Shown: positions 40,603 to 54,369, numbered from the stretch's first letter. The stretch: 64,000 bases of DNA from Latrodectus hesperus (GCA_037975125.1 CM075853.1:71464109-71528108), one strand, 5' to 3'. Numbers and translations are program-made. The notes: a model not told the origin generated them from the sequence alone.

Positions 40603-40911
40603 GTAAAATATTTATTTTATTATAGAATCGAGGACATTAAAGCAGCTAAACGACAAAGGGTCGTTGCATACCCATATATAATAAGAAAAGAAATTATACA
40701 TGGTACTCTCTTTAACACTGCTAGCAAAACAATAGGGAAAACTGAGGACACATTACTAGCCCACATCTACAAAATTATTCATGTTATAGAAGGAGCTAAT
40801 TCGGCCAAATATAAATTCTTGAAGTTTTTTTTGGGAGGGTTATGGTGGCCTAGTGGTAAGACAGGACTTTTGAGGGCGGAAGGTCTCACGAACATTCTCA
40901 GAGACTGCTAA
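40603..40911 (+). other. Open frame without ATG, running into a SINE
   Basis: One frame stays open for about 102 codons between stops at 40600 and the TAA ending at about 40911. The first 65 codons or so (from 40627, IEDIKAAKRQRVVAYPYIIR and onward) are richer in charged residues and less AT-rich than the background. The last 25 codons lie in the SINE that starts at about 40841. There is no in-frame ATG, so it could only be an internal exon or a piece of a mobile element. A tattttattatag acceptor-like stretch ends at 40625, and GTG/GTAAGA in the SINE A box (40853-40861) would serve as a donor. I recognise no protein family. It may be a transposon relic. Confidence 0.25.
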
Positions 40912-41045
40912 GCAATTAGAGATGGATGGTTCAATTTAGCCTTTTAATGCATGTCTGTTTGGAGTACTAGAAAGTGCTCAGTGCTTCCTCCCTAATGACA
41001 CACTAATACCGCCTTTTATCTATGAAAATTCTTTCCAGAAAGCAA
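40841..41045 (+). mobile_element. tRNA-derived SINE, decayed
   Basis: tggtggcctagtggtaagac (from 40843) contains a clear A box, tggcctagtgg (40846-40856), very like that of the SINE at 28931. The region expected to hold the B box (about 40880-40890, aaggtctcacg) is eroded. The body to about 41045 is less AT-rich than the flanks. Confidence 0.6.
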
Positions 41046-44000
41046 TTTACACAGTAAATATCAAACTTATTTATTTCGGCTTCAAGTAATTATGTTTTTC
41101 AATATGCCAAAGAGTTGACAAAGGCTGACTTACTGCATGGGTCCGACTGATAACTACGATGTTTGTCTTTGTTAGGTTGCTACACATTTTAAAAGTTTCC
41201 TGGAATTCCTCGAAAGGAAGACCAAATTTAACTCCAGTTTTTAAGGGAAACCTTATTAGAGTAATTTGTGCTTTAGAGCTGTATGATGTATGGCTTTGAT
41301 GGACACTTATATTTACTACTGTAACCTGTAGGATAATTGTAAATTAAATTCCATTTCTATTTATTAGAAGTAGAACAACAGAAGTGTTTTATTTTTAAAA
41401 TTAAAATCTTATAAAGGGATTTATGTTGTTAAACACTGACTTCCTCACACTGCTTCAAAATATTTCTCACATATCCAATGGCGAAAATTATGTCTAATGC
41501 TAAGAGCAATTTTAGTTAAGGGTGATAGACGAAATGCTAGCTTAGGGTTTCGCTTTAGATATTACACTGAAGCTCATGTAACAAATATCATAAAGCTCCA
41601 AGAAATAATGATCTATATTATTGATTCATTTAATTACATTAGTTACTAAGCGTCTTCATATAAATACACGCAACAACAATTAAAAGAGAAACACTTTAAA
41701 ATACAGGTAAAGTAACATTATCTTTAGTTGAGAAGTAGCTCATTTCAGTGTACTTTATTTACTAGATCTGAGAAGGGATATTTTAAGTAGCATGAAGAAT
41801 AATAATTTCTTCATATTTCAATTTCTTCAACATATGTAAAGTTATAACGAAAACTTATTAATTAGAATTATTGTTCTTGTAACCAGAATAAATATATTTT
41901 TATCCTGGTTGGGCTAAAAATATTCATTATTATACTCTCAACTGGTTTGACATTATAACTGAAAGTACAGAAACTTGCTCATATTTTGGTTTTTTTTATT
42001 TAACGGTGATTCCAAATTAAGTAGTTCCAAACCGATTCTTTCATGAAATCTGTATCAAGTAACCATCTTCAATGAGGTAGTGTATTCAAATACAGATATA
42101 CTGCCTGTGTGTTTAAGAAATCAATGCAATATATTATTGGATTATATAAAATATATATAAATCAAATGACATTATTACATACAGAAATTTAAATTCAAAT
42201 GAATATTTAAAACTATGAAATAGATAAAAGATTATAGAAGATAAATTACGGAGTTTTAAATTTCTATTTAGTAAAACACACATCACATTTTTATTTTAAA
42301 CAAAAATTTAAATTTACTTAATAATCTTGAGGATTTGAAATTATATGTTAAGAAATGGAAATGGAAACAGTAAACGTATTTTTATTACAATTAGTATGAT
42401 TCAAAGTTTAAAAATTCATCCATGATATCAATAATTTAATTATATTATTTTATGACAATTCTGAATAATGTAGTAGAAATTCTCTAGAGAAAATTCTTAG
42501 CAGAAAAAAATTGCATTCTAAAATGAGACGAGTATTTTATTGCTCTATAAATTTATCTTTGCTCAGCAATCTAATTCTATAATCTAATTTATTTCCCACG
42601 TGATCTCAAACTTCCAGGATAAAATACTATCAATTCTAAATCTTATGCTCATAAAAATTGGATTATAGTTAGCAACACGGTGTCTATTGGAAAGTGTCAC
42701 CTAAATTTTGGAAAGGAAAATAAGATAATTGGAGAAACTCAAAGTAATATATATTTAAAAATTGGGCTTTACTCAGAAACAAAATTTTAATGCAATATTT
42801 TGAAGTAAAAGTCTCATAAGAATACAAAATAACATGAAATGATATAAAAGAGTACATTATATCTTATGTATTATTTCCCTCGTATTAATGTCAAATAAAT
42901 ATTTCTTTTTTGTAAAATTTACACATTTATTTCCTTCAAAACATTTTTCATGTCAATTTTTTTTTCTAATAACAGAAAAAATACCATTTTTATTCAACAA
43001 TTGGGGATGATTATAATGTGTATGATCTTTTCAATCTTTTATTAATTAAATATACGTATAGAGATGTACTCATATATGAAGTAAAAAAAGAAATTAATAT
43101 TACTCTTAGGTTTAAGTTTTAGCACAAAAATACATTTAAAATTCTTGTTTCTCCGTTAAGATTGCATTAAAAATATTACAATGCTAGAAATTATCAATCT
43201 CAAACCTTTGAACTTCGGAAAGCTAATTAAATAGCTTTATTCAAGTTCGCTTATTTACATTTTAATGTATTTAATTCAATGAAAGCTATGTTTTATTTAA
43301 CAATGATTTTCAATTATTGTTAAATTTATAATATAATTAATATACATCGCATTAGGACTTTATCCTTAAAAAATGCTTGAATTTTTGTCTTTCCTACTTT
43401 CAAAATATCAGTAAAGTTTCAATATTACAATCTTATGAAAATAAAAAAAAATTCATACAGTCTATCTTAAAATTTAAGATTTAGCATATTTTTTATATTT
43501 CATTTTTAACTTATTAAATTATATTAAAATACGATCTGATGCAAAAGATTTAAAAAAATTATTTTATATGCCATAGCTAGCTCAGTGTATTCAAGTTCTT
43601 AAAGTTTGTTCAATTTGTAATAAATATTTATGAAAATAAAAGTCATATATTTATGAAAATAAAAATATTCAAGAAAAAAAATTCCTTTCTTATTGATGCT
43701 GGCTTGTTCAATGATTTTTAAATATATATTCCAACATCGCACTTTACGACACAAATATTTAAAATGTAATATCTGATTTTTTTTAAATTCCTTTGAAAAT
43801 AATGAAATTATATTCATATGATATTTAAAATATATGATAAATATTTATGTCGCATGTAATTTAACTGCCTATTAATTCATTGCGTATTAATTCACTGAGT
43901 ATTCCGCTTAACATTTTAAGTATTTGCTTTAATATTTATAATTACGATATTGTCTGAGTGCAACAACTCTGCAGCAAATCAAGTAACCGTTTCTCTTCTG

Positions 44001-45231
44001 GAATTTAATATGTTGAGGTACTAAAACTAAGGGCATATAAAAGCCAGAAAACGCTTACGGGCTGCATAATTTATCATTAATAGCTATAATGTTTTTGTTT
44101 GAGTATTAGACTCCAAAAAAATCAAGAGCAATAATATTTGTAAAAAGAAAGTTTAATTTTATTTAAAAGTAATAGCAATCAAATAAAAATATTCCTTTTC
44201 ATAATAATAATATTATACTAAAGACAATTATGTTAATGAATTGAAATATTTAAAGACAATAATTACATATACACTACTCTAAACTAAATAATTAAGTGAT
44301 ATAAAATTACTTATAAATTTTATTGTTAGTAGTAAGAATTTGTACTTCCGCTTTCTTTTTATTTTCTTCCTTTAAGCATTTCTTACATACAATTATTTAT
44401 AGTGTAATTAATCAACAGATTGACATTTCAATCTCAGAAAACTATTTGAATACATTTATTAGAGCTCATTTATTAAAATTTTGCAATAAATAGTTATAAA
44501 CGAAATAAATTTCATTATTTTAAGTAATAATAATGATCCTCCAATATTGCTTAAACTGTATCTTCTATTTAAAACAAAATACATTACCAAAAACTTAGTT
44601 TTTCCAAAAATATTTTCAATCTATAATTTTTAAGTATTACTATTTTATAAAAATAATAATTTTCAATAATACCTTAATATATGAGCTAAGGTTTTTATGC
44701 TATGTTTTCTAATGTATTATACGTCAAAATGCGATCCTTTTTTCACAGTGACATTTTTACTATGCATAAAATATAGGTTCAATATATTTACATTCTTATA
44801 GCCATACATTTGTTATGAGAGAAAAGTCAAAAATTTGTGAACAACGTGTTTCTAATTTCTACGATGTCAATGTCGATTTGATTAATGGTATATTTTAAGA
44901 AACATTGCTCCGGATTCTTATCTAGATTAATTTTGGAAGATAAATCATAATATATATTTAAAAGAATATTGCTCCAATTCTTTTCTTTGTCATGCGTTTT
45001 ATGTTTTAACCATTATTAGCTTTTATATTATATAAGAACAAATTACTTCTAGAAAATTTAAAATTTCAACTCTTCAAATCAAAACATGTTATCATTAAAG
45101 TAGAAAAAGTACATAAGTTACAAAATCATTTGTGTTAATTACTAATGTAAAAATAAGTTTAAAAAGTTTCATTTATAAAACTTTTATCAAATTATTATAG
45201 AAATTCTATAATATGTTAATCTTATTTTTCA
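41046..45231. other. AT-rich non-coding DNA, nothing recognised
   Basis: About 4.2 kb. The part at 41140-41340 is somewhat less AT-rich and may hold more of an old insertion, but nothing is identifiable. Short direct repeats occur at 43628-43665 (atttatgaaaataaaa twice). Confidence 0.5.
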
Positions 45232-45266
45232 CATATATATATATTTATATATATATATATATATAT
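45232..45266. repeat. Short interrupted (TA)n
   Basis: Two alternating TA runs joined by a tt interruption. Confidence 0.9.
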
Positions 45267-46789
45267 CAATAATATATTGGACAATGATTTTCATGATATC
45301 CTTTGGTTTATTTGCATCAAGCGCGTCTATTGCTTTCAAATCTTTATATTATGCTAAGGATTTTCCACCAAAATATTTTTTCTTCCAGAAAACGATTCTA
45401 TGAGCATTTAAAAATATTCAGAATTCTCTCATTTTTTAATTAAATTTGATTAATAAATCGGTAATTATTTGACAATCATTATAGGTATATATAGCTTGTT
45501 TATATGAAATTGACTTTGTGATAACATAAAATAAAAGGTGTTTATTTCATCTGTTTCTTTAACTTTATGAGCATTTTATCAATTATAAATATTAAAAACT
45601 CATTTTTTAATGCTTTATGTTCAAAGTTGTCTAGAAAGAATTACATCACAAACATTTGAACTAATTTTTTATTATAACAGCATTTTAGTTTAATACACTA
45701 GTAAATTTTTGAAATTCAAAAGTTTGTGTTTCCAAGTAAAATTTAAATACCACATATACATGCCACCTTTTTAAAGAGGATATAAATTTCTTGGCGGATG
45801 ATAATTCCATTATGTAAAAACCATAAATAATTTTAATTAAGTAAATTATAGCTGGTAGGCATATAAGCTAAAAATTATTTTTTTAATTATAATAATAAAA
45901 TTCATTGTAATGCAATGTATAAAATATTTATGGCTTCTAATCAAATTCAACTAAGTATATAATAATATATTAAGGCAATTGAGATGTAAAACTGACACAT
46001 ATTTCATAAAATTATAAGAAAAATAATTACGAATAATATCTAACAATTAGTAAAGAAACATTTAAGAAAATCATTGCTTTCTCTCTTTAACTTCTCAAAT
46101 CTAATTCAAATGATAAATAAAAATTACAAACTTATGAAGCTTATAAAACATTTAATTCCTGCAAATAAAAATTATTCTTATAATGTAAGGTAATAAGGAA
46201 CATTTAGTTAAAGATTGTTTTTTTTTTTGCCATTTTACATCCAATGGCTGATAATGTCGGTGGTACAATTCGAAGAAGACTCCACGAGAAACAATAGCAA
46301 TTTATTCTACAGAATTAGGATTTCAGCTTCAAACAGCTCTAGTTTGAAAGTAATAAAGTAAGTCAATCATGAATATTATGAATGGCAAAAAATGAAGCAT
46401 CATATTTGCTTAGAAATTCTGTGTTTATGAATAATATTTTATATCCCTTAAAGATGACTTCATTCACAGATATAAAATTTGTATTATTGTATACATATAG
46501 TTATTACAAGAAAAATTTCTTTATAATCAGTTTAACTCTCAAATAAAAAGAAAATCATTAAATTTTCAAACATACATTTTGGAATTTTGTAGAAAAACAG
46601 ATCTTTCTTACCTTAATATCAATGCTTTATAGTGTAGGATCATTTTTAACTCGAATGGCTATTTAAACAATGATTTACACATTAATATTGTCTTCAAGCT
46701 ACTAGGACAAACTATCCCAAAATAAGCATCGAAGGCCCGAGTTGTAGAACCAAAGGCCAGAAAATTAATTTTATCAAGTGTCTGTTGGA

Positions 46790-46791
<2 letters not shown>
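45267..46791. other. AT-rich non-coding DNA, one more complex patch
   Basis: 46230-46330 is less AT-rich than its surroundings but has no open frame, box pair or known motif. Confidence 0.45.

Positions 46792-46859
<68 letters not shown>
46792..46859. repeat. (TA)n microsatellite
   Basis: About 68 bases of pure alternating TA. Confidence 0.97.
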
Positions 46860-46862
<3 letters not shown>

Positions 46863-47459
46863 AAAATATCTGAAAATATATATTTCTTATTATTCATGCT
46901 TGCTCCTGTTCAGATGTCATGAAGACTAGTCAAATGTTTTGTACAATTATATCATTTGTAGTTTATATAGTACACTATATATTATATATTACTTTTGATT
47001 TTATAAGAAATAAACCAGTGAAGGAAATTGAAAGGATTTTCTGGTTTATAAGCACCTACAATCAGTACTCAAATTTAATATACTTTAAACTTACATATAA
47101 AGAGAAACCTTTTACTCAAAAATAAGTTAAATGCTTATAACAAATTGCATAATTTTTGTTAACATTCAACTTCTTTTTCATTAAATGGTAATCGTTCATT
47201 TTCAACTAAAATATAAAAGGTAACAGATACGTGGAAAAGTATATTCTTTATTAAAAAAGAAGTTTTGTAATAATTTTATTTTGTAACAGTTATGTTTGCT
47301 TTATCAAATAATTGCATTTTATTAAATGTGATTTTTAAAATATTACGAATGAATATCTTGTGCAGATATAGCATTTTTCATGTAGTGCTTCTATATAGTC
47401 CAATTTAATGTCTAGCTTGGGGTGATGCAACGAGTTTCATTTTTCGATTGTCTCATCAG
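46860..47459. other. AT-rich DNA upstream of the candidate exon
   Basis: No feature recognised except the acceptor-like tract at about 47438-47459. If the exon is real, this is intron. Confidence 0.45.
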
Positions 47460-47647
47460 CATCTTCTTACACTTATGCATCGCCAAATTTTCCTCTTAGA
47501 ATTATTTTCAGAAGACAAACTTCGACCTACAATTTCATGCAAGAGTGGTTGCAAAGGATGTTTCCTAGACAAATGTCTGGGAATGTGCCAACTTTGTAAT
47601 GAAAATGTGTCTGAAAGAGGAATCATTGACTTTAGATTCTACACGAA
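47460..47647 (+). CDS. Candidate internal coding exon, cysteine-rich
   Basis: A 188-base stretch, distinctly less AT-rich than its flanks, is preceded by a pyrimidine-rich acceptor (tttttcgattgtctcatcag, ending 47459). It is followed by a donor-like GTAAAC at 47648. The open frame begins HLLTLMHRQIFLLELFSEDK, then holds six cysteines spaced C-x3-C-x2-C-x4-C-x3-C-x2-C (about residues 31-50) and ends FRFYT plus two bases. Entry would be phase 0 and exit after two codon bases. The open frame extends 12 bases upstream to an ATG (47448) and 4 bases downstream to a TAA, so a tiny single-exon reading is also possible. The cysteine spacing faintly recalls the Cys-rich stretch in some tubulin-tyrosine-ligase-like proteins, but I cannot confirm any family. 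No partner exon was found. A chance frame or exon relic is possible. Confidence 0.35.
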
Positions 47648-48164
47648 GTAAACATATAACAAATAGCATAAGAGTTTATCATTATTTGATTCTTAAGTTA
47701 CTTCAAAACAAAAATTATTCAATGGTTGTATTGAATTCATTGATTTTAATGAAACATTTTGAGTTATTTTCTGTAATTAAGTAGTATTTTATTTAATATA
47801 AAAATTTTATTTTATCATAGGAAAAACATTTGCTAATAAAAAAATTTAATGAGTTTATAAGTAAGGAATCAATTGCATAATAATTGAATATCCCTCCTTT
47901 ACGTATGTGATTAAATGGTAATGATAATGATCTAAATGATAATTATTAATTAAAGTTTACTCAAAAATAATAATTGATAAAATTAAAAAGGGAAATAGCA
48001 TATAAAGAGATCCTAATAATGAAGTAATTGGGAGAATTTGTTCATTTTACCCTATTATATTATAATTGTAACCACTAGCTTGTTTAAAATATATTAGTGA
48101 TTAAGGCTAAATAATAATAAACATACATCATATTGAAATTGATTGTATTTTCAAAAGTCAAACT
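47648..48164. other. AT-rich non-coding DNA, nothing recognised
   Basis: The frame at 47599-47784 is an out-of-frame shadow of the candidate exon. Nothing else was seen. Confidence 0.55.
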
Positions 48165-48240
48165 GAGCATTTAAATAGCTAACGACACTTCAATAGTTTG
48201 TGAGTTCAATTCCCACTTAAGATATAGGTGTTTATTATGG
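48165..48240 (+). mobile_element. Degenerate tRNA-like SINE head
   Basis: A-box-like tagctaacgac (48176-48186) and B-box-like gagttcaattccc (48202-48214) lie at slightly short spacing. No body is recognisable. Confidence 0.45.
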
Positions 48241-48839
48241 TTTTAAACCAAATTAACGAAAACTGTTTTTAATCTTAAAGTATGATTAAGAATTAATAAT
48301 AAAGTAAATAAGTAAAATATTATTTAATAAAATTAATTTATATAAAATAATCAAAATCCCATCGAAACATTTTTACCCCATTATTTTTACCCCATTTCTC
48401 ATCTCTCTCTCTCTCAACATAATAATTTTACTATTTGGGTTTATTAAATTTCATTAAATTAATTTATTGTATCCATAATTAAATTCCGTCATTTTATATA
48501 ATATTTTATATCAGTTTAAATAGTGCAGAATGTTTAAATGGAAAAAAATCAGAGAAAAATATATTTAATAGTTATTGGCATAAAACGGTGTAAAATAATT
48601 ATAGAAATCTTAAAGTGTTAAAAACATATCTCTAAATTAATGTGATATTTCTGAATATTGAAGAAGGAAGTGAAAATTTATATTGTATATAATCACATAT
48701 TTTTCAACAGCCAAATGATAAAACTAAATTATTCAAAGAAGAGAGCCTCATTTGATTTCATGGTTAAAAATTTTTAACGGATTAAATTACTTATTGTTTA
48801 GAAAATTATTATGATATATGAATAACTTATGAAAAATTA
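48241..48839. other. AT-rich non-coding DNA with a short (TC)n
   Basis: A run of about six CT units lies at about 48401-48415, and an attttacccc motif is doubled near 48370-48395. Nothing gene-like. Confidence 0.6.
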
Positions 48840-48960
<121 letters not shown>

Positions 48961-49310
48961 CATCAATGATCATAATAGGTTACTATTATAATCATTATGT
49001 GACTATAAAAGTATTAATTTTTTTACTTCTTTAATGATGAAATTGAAAATTATACTAAATTTGCATCAGATGTAAGATATATTAATTTTTTTCAATTTGC
49101 TACACCAAAATTAGAAATTAAAACAGACCAAAGTACTTTATTTGTAAATTAATTAAATTGAAGAAATGTTTTACTTCGATGTAATAATACAAATATAATA
49201 TACTAAATCAAATCATACTTTTAAATTTCCCTTTAAGATGTTTCTTTTGAATTCCAATTTAAGATGATTCATTCTTTTTAATTCCTCTTTAAGTTCTTTC
49301 ACTTCCCTTT
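48961..49310. other. AT-rich non-coding DNA, nothing recognised
   Basis: No supported feature. Confidence 0.6.
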
Positions 49311-49390
49311 TGGGCAAAGGTAATGACTGCACTGTCAAAACTATGAACTTCTATTTTAACAAATTGTAAATTCGATTCCAGAGAGGCATC
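49311..49390 (+). mobile_element. Degenerate tRNA-like SINE head
   Basis: A-box-like aggtaatgactg (49318-49329) and B-box-like aaattcgattcca (49368-49380), followed by gaggcatc. Decayed, no body seen. Confidence 0.4.
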
Positions 49391-52300
49391 AATATATAAA
49401 ATTGTTCAAAGTCCATCATTTTATACTGTATAATTAGAAATTTTGTGCAATGAATATAAACGTTGAATATAAAATAAGTAAATCCATTGAAAGTATAATA
49501 TTTAATTATACTTTCAACTATTATACTATAAACTTAACTAGCATTTAACTGAAAAATACTCATATTAATTATCTATGTCGTCTTTATTGAGAAATTTTTA
49601 CATTATAAATTATTTACATATAATTTTCAACTATCAAACAAGAAAGTATCACAAAAATGCAAAAATACTTGTTAATCATAATGCTTGATAATGGATTATA
49701 TCTTGAAACAAAATTTCTTTTTAATAAAAACTAGATAAATTTGTTGACAAATCAGAATAATGTTGTGATTGCTTTCTTGTTAACTCATTTTTTTAAATCC
49801 AACCTTGGGTTTCATTTGATTTTTACTGATTACTGATTTTTTTACACTTTACAAGATTTTTATATTGTCAAATTAGGGAAAGAATTTCTTAAAATTTTTT
49901 CATTTCATCTCTTTCACAGGCATCAGAAGAATGCAAAAAATGAATTCAATACTCTGGCTGTGCAAAACATAAAAACTAGATGAATTAATTAACATGAGAG
50001 AAAAATCATACCTCATCTAAAACAGACTTCAATCAAATTATTTAGCACTGAGTTTCCATCATGTGATAGCTAAAATTTTCTTATTGATTCATAATATTCT
50101 ATTTTGGGGCGATACAAAGCATTAAACTGAAATAAAAATTGCGAAGATAATTCTTTCTTCAAAGCTGCAATGAAAAATATCTGTCATTAAAACTTTTTGA
50201 TCCTTTAATAATTTATCATCGTTCGTTATTTAATGAGTACTTTTATCATTTTGGAAATGAGTAATTAGTTTTAATTTTTCTCATGAACCACACATTAGCT
50301 TAAAAAATTTTAACAATACAAATAACTCACACTTAATATTTTTCTATTTACTTCTTTAAATTTCAGTGTAGATTTAATTTTTGCATTGTTAAAAAGAAAC
50401 AACTTAAATAAAAAGGATTTTTTATTTATCTAAATTAATCTAAATTTCATCTTATTTATTGTGAGAATGAACAGATGTCATTCAAGGGAACATTTTGTTA
50501 ATAATAAAACTTTTAATTTGCCCTCGTTTATAGTAATAAGCAGATTAATATAAATGCTACACATTATTTTACTTGACTTGTATTTAGATAAGAAACATTA
50601 AATTGCTATAAAAAGAAGAAATAATTATTGTAAGTGAGATATTTAAATTTTCTATTAAAAACGGAAAGAGAATTTTAATTCTTCTTAAATATGCATAATT
50701 GTTTTTTAAAGCAATTGAGACATACTTTCTAATTTTGAAAAAAGTGTATAAACTTAACATTCATTGAAAAAGGAAACAGCTCATTCGCAACGATATCAAA
50801 TTACAATTTCATTCAACTGTTCATAATATTTTACGAAATTAGTATCATATTTGTGGAATTTATCCAAGAATTTCAATTGGTAAAAGCAGACAAATGTGTT
50901 CTTATCAGTAGTTTGTAATTTCAGTTTATACAAATACTTTTTTCTTCCCATAATGAATAATTAATATTTTTTTGAAAATTAATTACACATAAGTTAACTG
51001 TATTATTATAAGCATCATTATAAGAATATATGATTACCAAAGAAAATATGATTATATGTATTGATCTTAAAAGTTCCCCTTTTACGAGAAAATCTCAAAA
51101 TCAATGATACCATAATTCCCTTTTTTATGTAATAAAAAACGTTTTGGAGTTTAATAGGAACTTCAGACTCTTTTATTTGTAAACACACTTCCAAAATAAC
51201 GCTCATAAATGTGGTAATTCATAATTTACCGGCTATTTTAACATAATTTTATCATAGAATTCTAAATTTTAAATGACTAAGGCATTTTTAAATCTATTTT
51301 GTTTCCTGTTAATCTATTCAAAATTAAAATATATTACTCTGAAAGTAAGTGTCGCAAAATTAAAGTAAACCCAGAACTCATGCAAGCAAGAAACCAAAAA
51401 GCATGCTTAGCATTGAACCCAAGGCACTCCATACCTCAGAATATTTTCCAACCACTTCTATAAGGTATATGTAATATATTTTATATGCTGTAAATTCTTT
51501 TGTTAGATTTAATAAAAAAATCTTTTTTAATAACTGTTAAGTTAAGGAAATTTAATCTACCAATCCCTAAATGGATATACAATTTCATTATTATCATACT
51601 TCAATTTCTTCTTTGCATAACAATTATAAAACTCTGATTCTCCAATGATTTTTCATAAATCATGATGGGTTACATTAGTTTAAGGAAACTAAACCCATAA
51701 ATGTATAATTAATTTGATCCCAATAATTATTGATATGCTACAAATTGAAAATATCATTCATTTATGAATTTATTTTACAGTAGAATTAACATGAATGGGA
51801 TATTGAATTAAAAACAATTGGTACATTTATTTTAAGAAAAATAACTCTGAATATATTTGAAAATGTCAGCTGGATTATGCATTTAACACATCAAGAAAAA
51901 TTTTACTAGTTATGTATTGAAAAATATGAATTAAAATATTATGTTACGTAATTTAATGATTCAGAATCTAGTCACAAATACATCAGAAAAATAATTTCCT
52001 TAATTTTTAAATGCATATAAATAAACTATATAGTGAAAGCATTAAGTAAAACATTCTAAACTAGTAACATAGATAAGGTATTTAATAAAAGTTTTGCATA
52101 TTTTTTTAGATTTTGCAAAACTATTTTCTTTAATGTCATAACAAATTGAGTAAAATAAAAAAGTTAATAGAATGTAAAAACATTATACATGTAATTCATT
52201 ATTTTTAAATATTTCATAAAGAACTTTAAAATCTATCATTAAAAACTTATGACATTTTAAAATTTACAATTAATATTCGTTTACGAAATATTAATCTGGA

Positions 52301-52540
52301 TTACCATTTTCATACTTTTTTATTCATACTGAATATATGACAATTAATTACTATGTCCCTGCAGTAGCAAGAGATGAAAATCATTCACTTGGAAATATAA
52401 GCAATAGGAAAATGTTGACAAGTATAAGATGGCAGAAATTTTCTATAAAAATTCTATTATGTCTAAATACGCGTCGAATTATTTTTCCAAACAAGTAAAT
52501 AGTGTTTGGATTATCCCCTTTGGTTTACGTAAAAAAAACT
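49391..52540. other. AT-rich non-coding DNA, nothing firm
   Basis: About 3.1 kb. On the minus strand near 51405-51450 a gggttcaatgct word could be a B-box remnant, but no A box accompanies it. The minus frame at 51018-51206 is unsupported. Confidence 0.5.
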
Positions 52541-52765
52541 ACTACAGCGTTATATTGTAAAACTAATTAAAAAACAACGAAATTCATTTTTCCTTCCTTC
52601 AAATTTACAACATAAATTTATGTCACATTTATTACATTGATTTTTATAGCCGTTTTTGTCTGGAATTTTATCATGGGGAAATTGCTTTAAAATATGCGTG
52701 CTAATTTCAGTAATGTATACCAAATGCTTTGGAGGGAGAGAAATAAAGTTTTTTTTCATACTTTT
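52541..52765 (-). pseudogene. Possible piggyBac-like transposase C-terminal relic
   Basis: The minus-strand frame 52550-52759 (69 codons) contains NFISLPPKH, then NGYKNQCNKCDINLCC. The C-x2-C-x4-C spacing after a basic linker, and a preceding H/N-F-x-x-x-x-P-P motif, resemble the cysteine-rich C-terminal domain of piggyBac-type transposases, which usually reads along Y-x-C-x2-C-x4-L-C-x3-C-F. The downstream C-F appears displaced (FRCF, ten residues on) and the domain's first cysteine pair is missing, which suggests an internal deletion. No DDD catalytic core or TTAA-flanked terminal repeats were seen. A chance frame is a serious alternative. Confidence 0.3.
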
Positions 52766-52771
52766 TGCATC

Positions 52772-52825
52772 GTAATAGAATGCAGTCTTTTTGATTGATA
52801 TAAACGTAAATAGAATGCAGTCTTA
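52772..52825 (+). repeat. Short direct repeat aatagaatgcagtctt
   Basis: The 16-base word aatagaatgcagtctt occurs at about 52776 and again about 34 bases later at about 52809. It lies just upstream of the minus-strand transposase-like frame. Confidence 0.8.
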
Positions 52826-54369
52826 ATTACGCGCTTTTCATGAATGACTAATTACATCATTTTTTTTATTTCAAGGCTGTTTTTGTTCACGTTTTGATAA
52901 ACATAAAAGAAATTTTTGATTAGCATTGACTTGAAATTAAAGCTATAAAAAGTATCTTTGTAGCTTATTTTATCAAACTTCTAAAGACAGCCAGTTAATA
53001 AAGCAGAAAAATAATAAAGTACTTCTTAATTCTTTTTTAATTTTACATTTATCTCTGAAAAAATAAAATAGAATATGAAATGTTTTATGAATTTGATGTA
53101 ACTTTACTCTGAATATCTAACAATTTCGAAGGCAGTTAAAGATATTTAAGTAGAGAAACTCCTTAATTTTCGATATATGTCCAGTGGGTGATTCATGTTT
53201 TCTCGATTATCTAAGGATTAAACATATTATACTTTAGTTTAAAATATTTGATGAAATTCGAAAGGGTTTGACATTAAAATATAAATATAGAAAAAATTTA
53301 ATGAACAATATAAAATGTCACTTCAGTAAAAAGCATTGAAATATAGATTTATTATTACCTAAATCGTACATCTTTTCCAAGAAACAGCAAAATACTTTAT
53401 CAATACTTTATCGTTTGTTGATTATCAGAACGGAAATACCTCCATGAAACATAAAAGAGTTGTATTTTACTGAAACTGAAAACAAGTCTGTAATGCATTA
53501 GTTTTGCTATTTTTTAACTTTTTTATGAATACGTTTTTCATAAATATTTAATAAATATGTTTAGTAAATACTTATGACATTTAATAAATATGATTTTCAC
53601 AAATGCCTAAAAGAAAAATTCATTCTTAGAAACATTTTAAATTGAATTATTATAAAATTGCAATTATTCACAAACATCTAGAACACTAATTCTTATAATT
53701 CAAAACTTTATTAAAGCTATTATGACAATTCATGTGTCATACTTTACGCATTCTGCTTTAAAATTTGAATTAGAATTTATAAAGTATGTTTCTTTTTATT
53801 TAATGATTTCAAAAATTGCTTGTTAAGATATTTAATCATACGTAATTTTTCAACTAAAATAATAAAAGCATTTATGTAAACTGTGTTCATTAATTTATAC
53901 AATATTTGTTTTCTTATTGTTGAGGTAATTTTTTGGAAAAAATGTTCATGCTTCGCATTATTTTTTCATCAGGTTTTACTGCGGTCAAGTGATTTATTTT
54001 GAATAAAATGAATAGTTTCTTTTGTTTTAAAATATTAATTGAATAATTTAATACACATTGATTGGTTCTACTTTTTGATTATGTATTTGTAAGAAACAAT
54101 ATCAATTATTTTCTATCACATTTCATTTCCGAAAGCTGCTTTTATATTTTTGCAGTGTAGTTTTGCCAAGTTTTTAAATTTTTGATATTGTTTTTGAATT
54201 TTTTTTTAATTTTTAAAAATTGGAGAAATTTATTTAAGTGTGTGGGATATAAGCCCTTAAAACTGGCACAATAAGAAGACAACACATTATATATGGGAAA
54301 ATCGTCTAAAACAGATAGTATACTAGTGATAATTACAATACATTTAAGTGAATAAACATTCCTTTAATA
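52826..54369. other. AT-rich non-coding DNA, nothing recognised
   Basis: No supported feature; short repeats of aataaatatg near 53545-53595. Confidence 0.55.

Noticed and set aside
47599..47784. 61-codon frame overlapping the candidate exon
   Set aside because: Out of frame with the cysteine-rich reading and extends into plain AT-rich DNA; a shadow.
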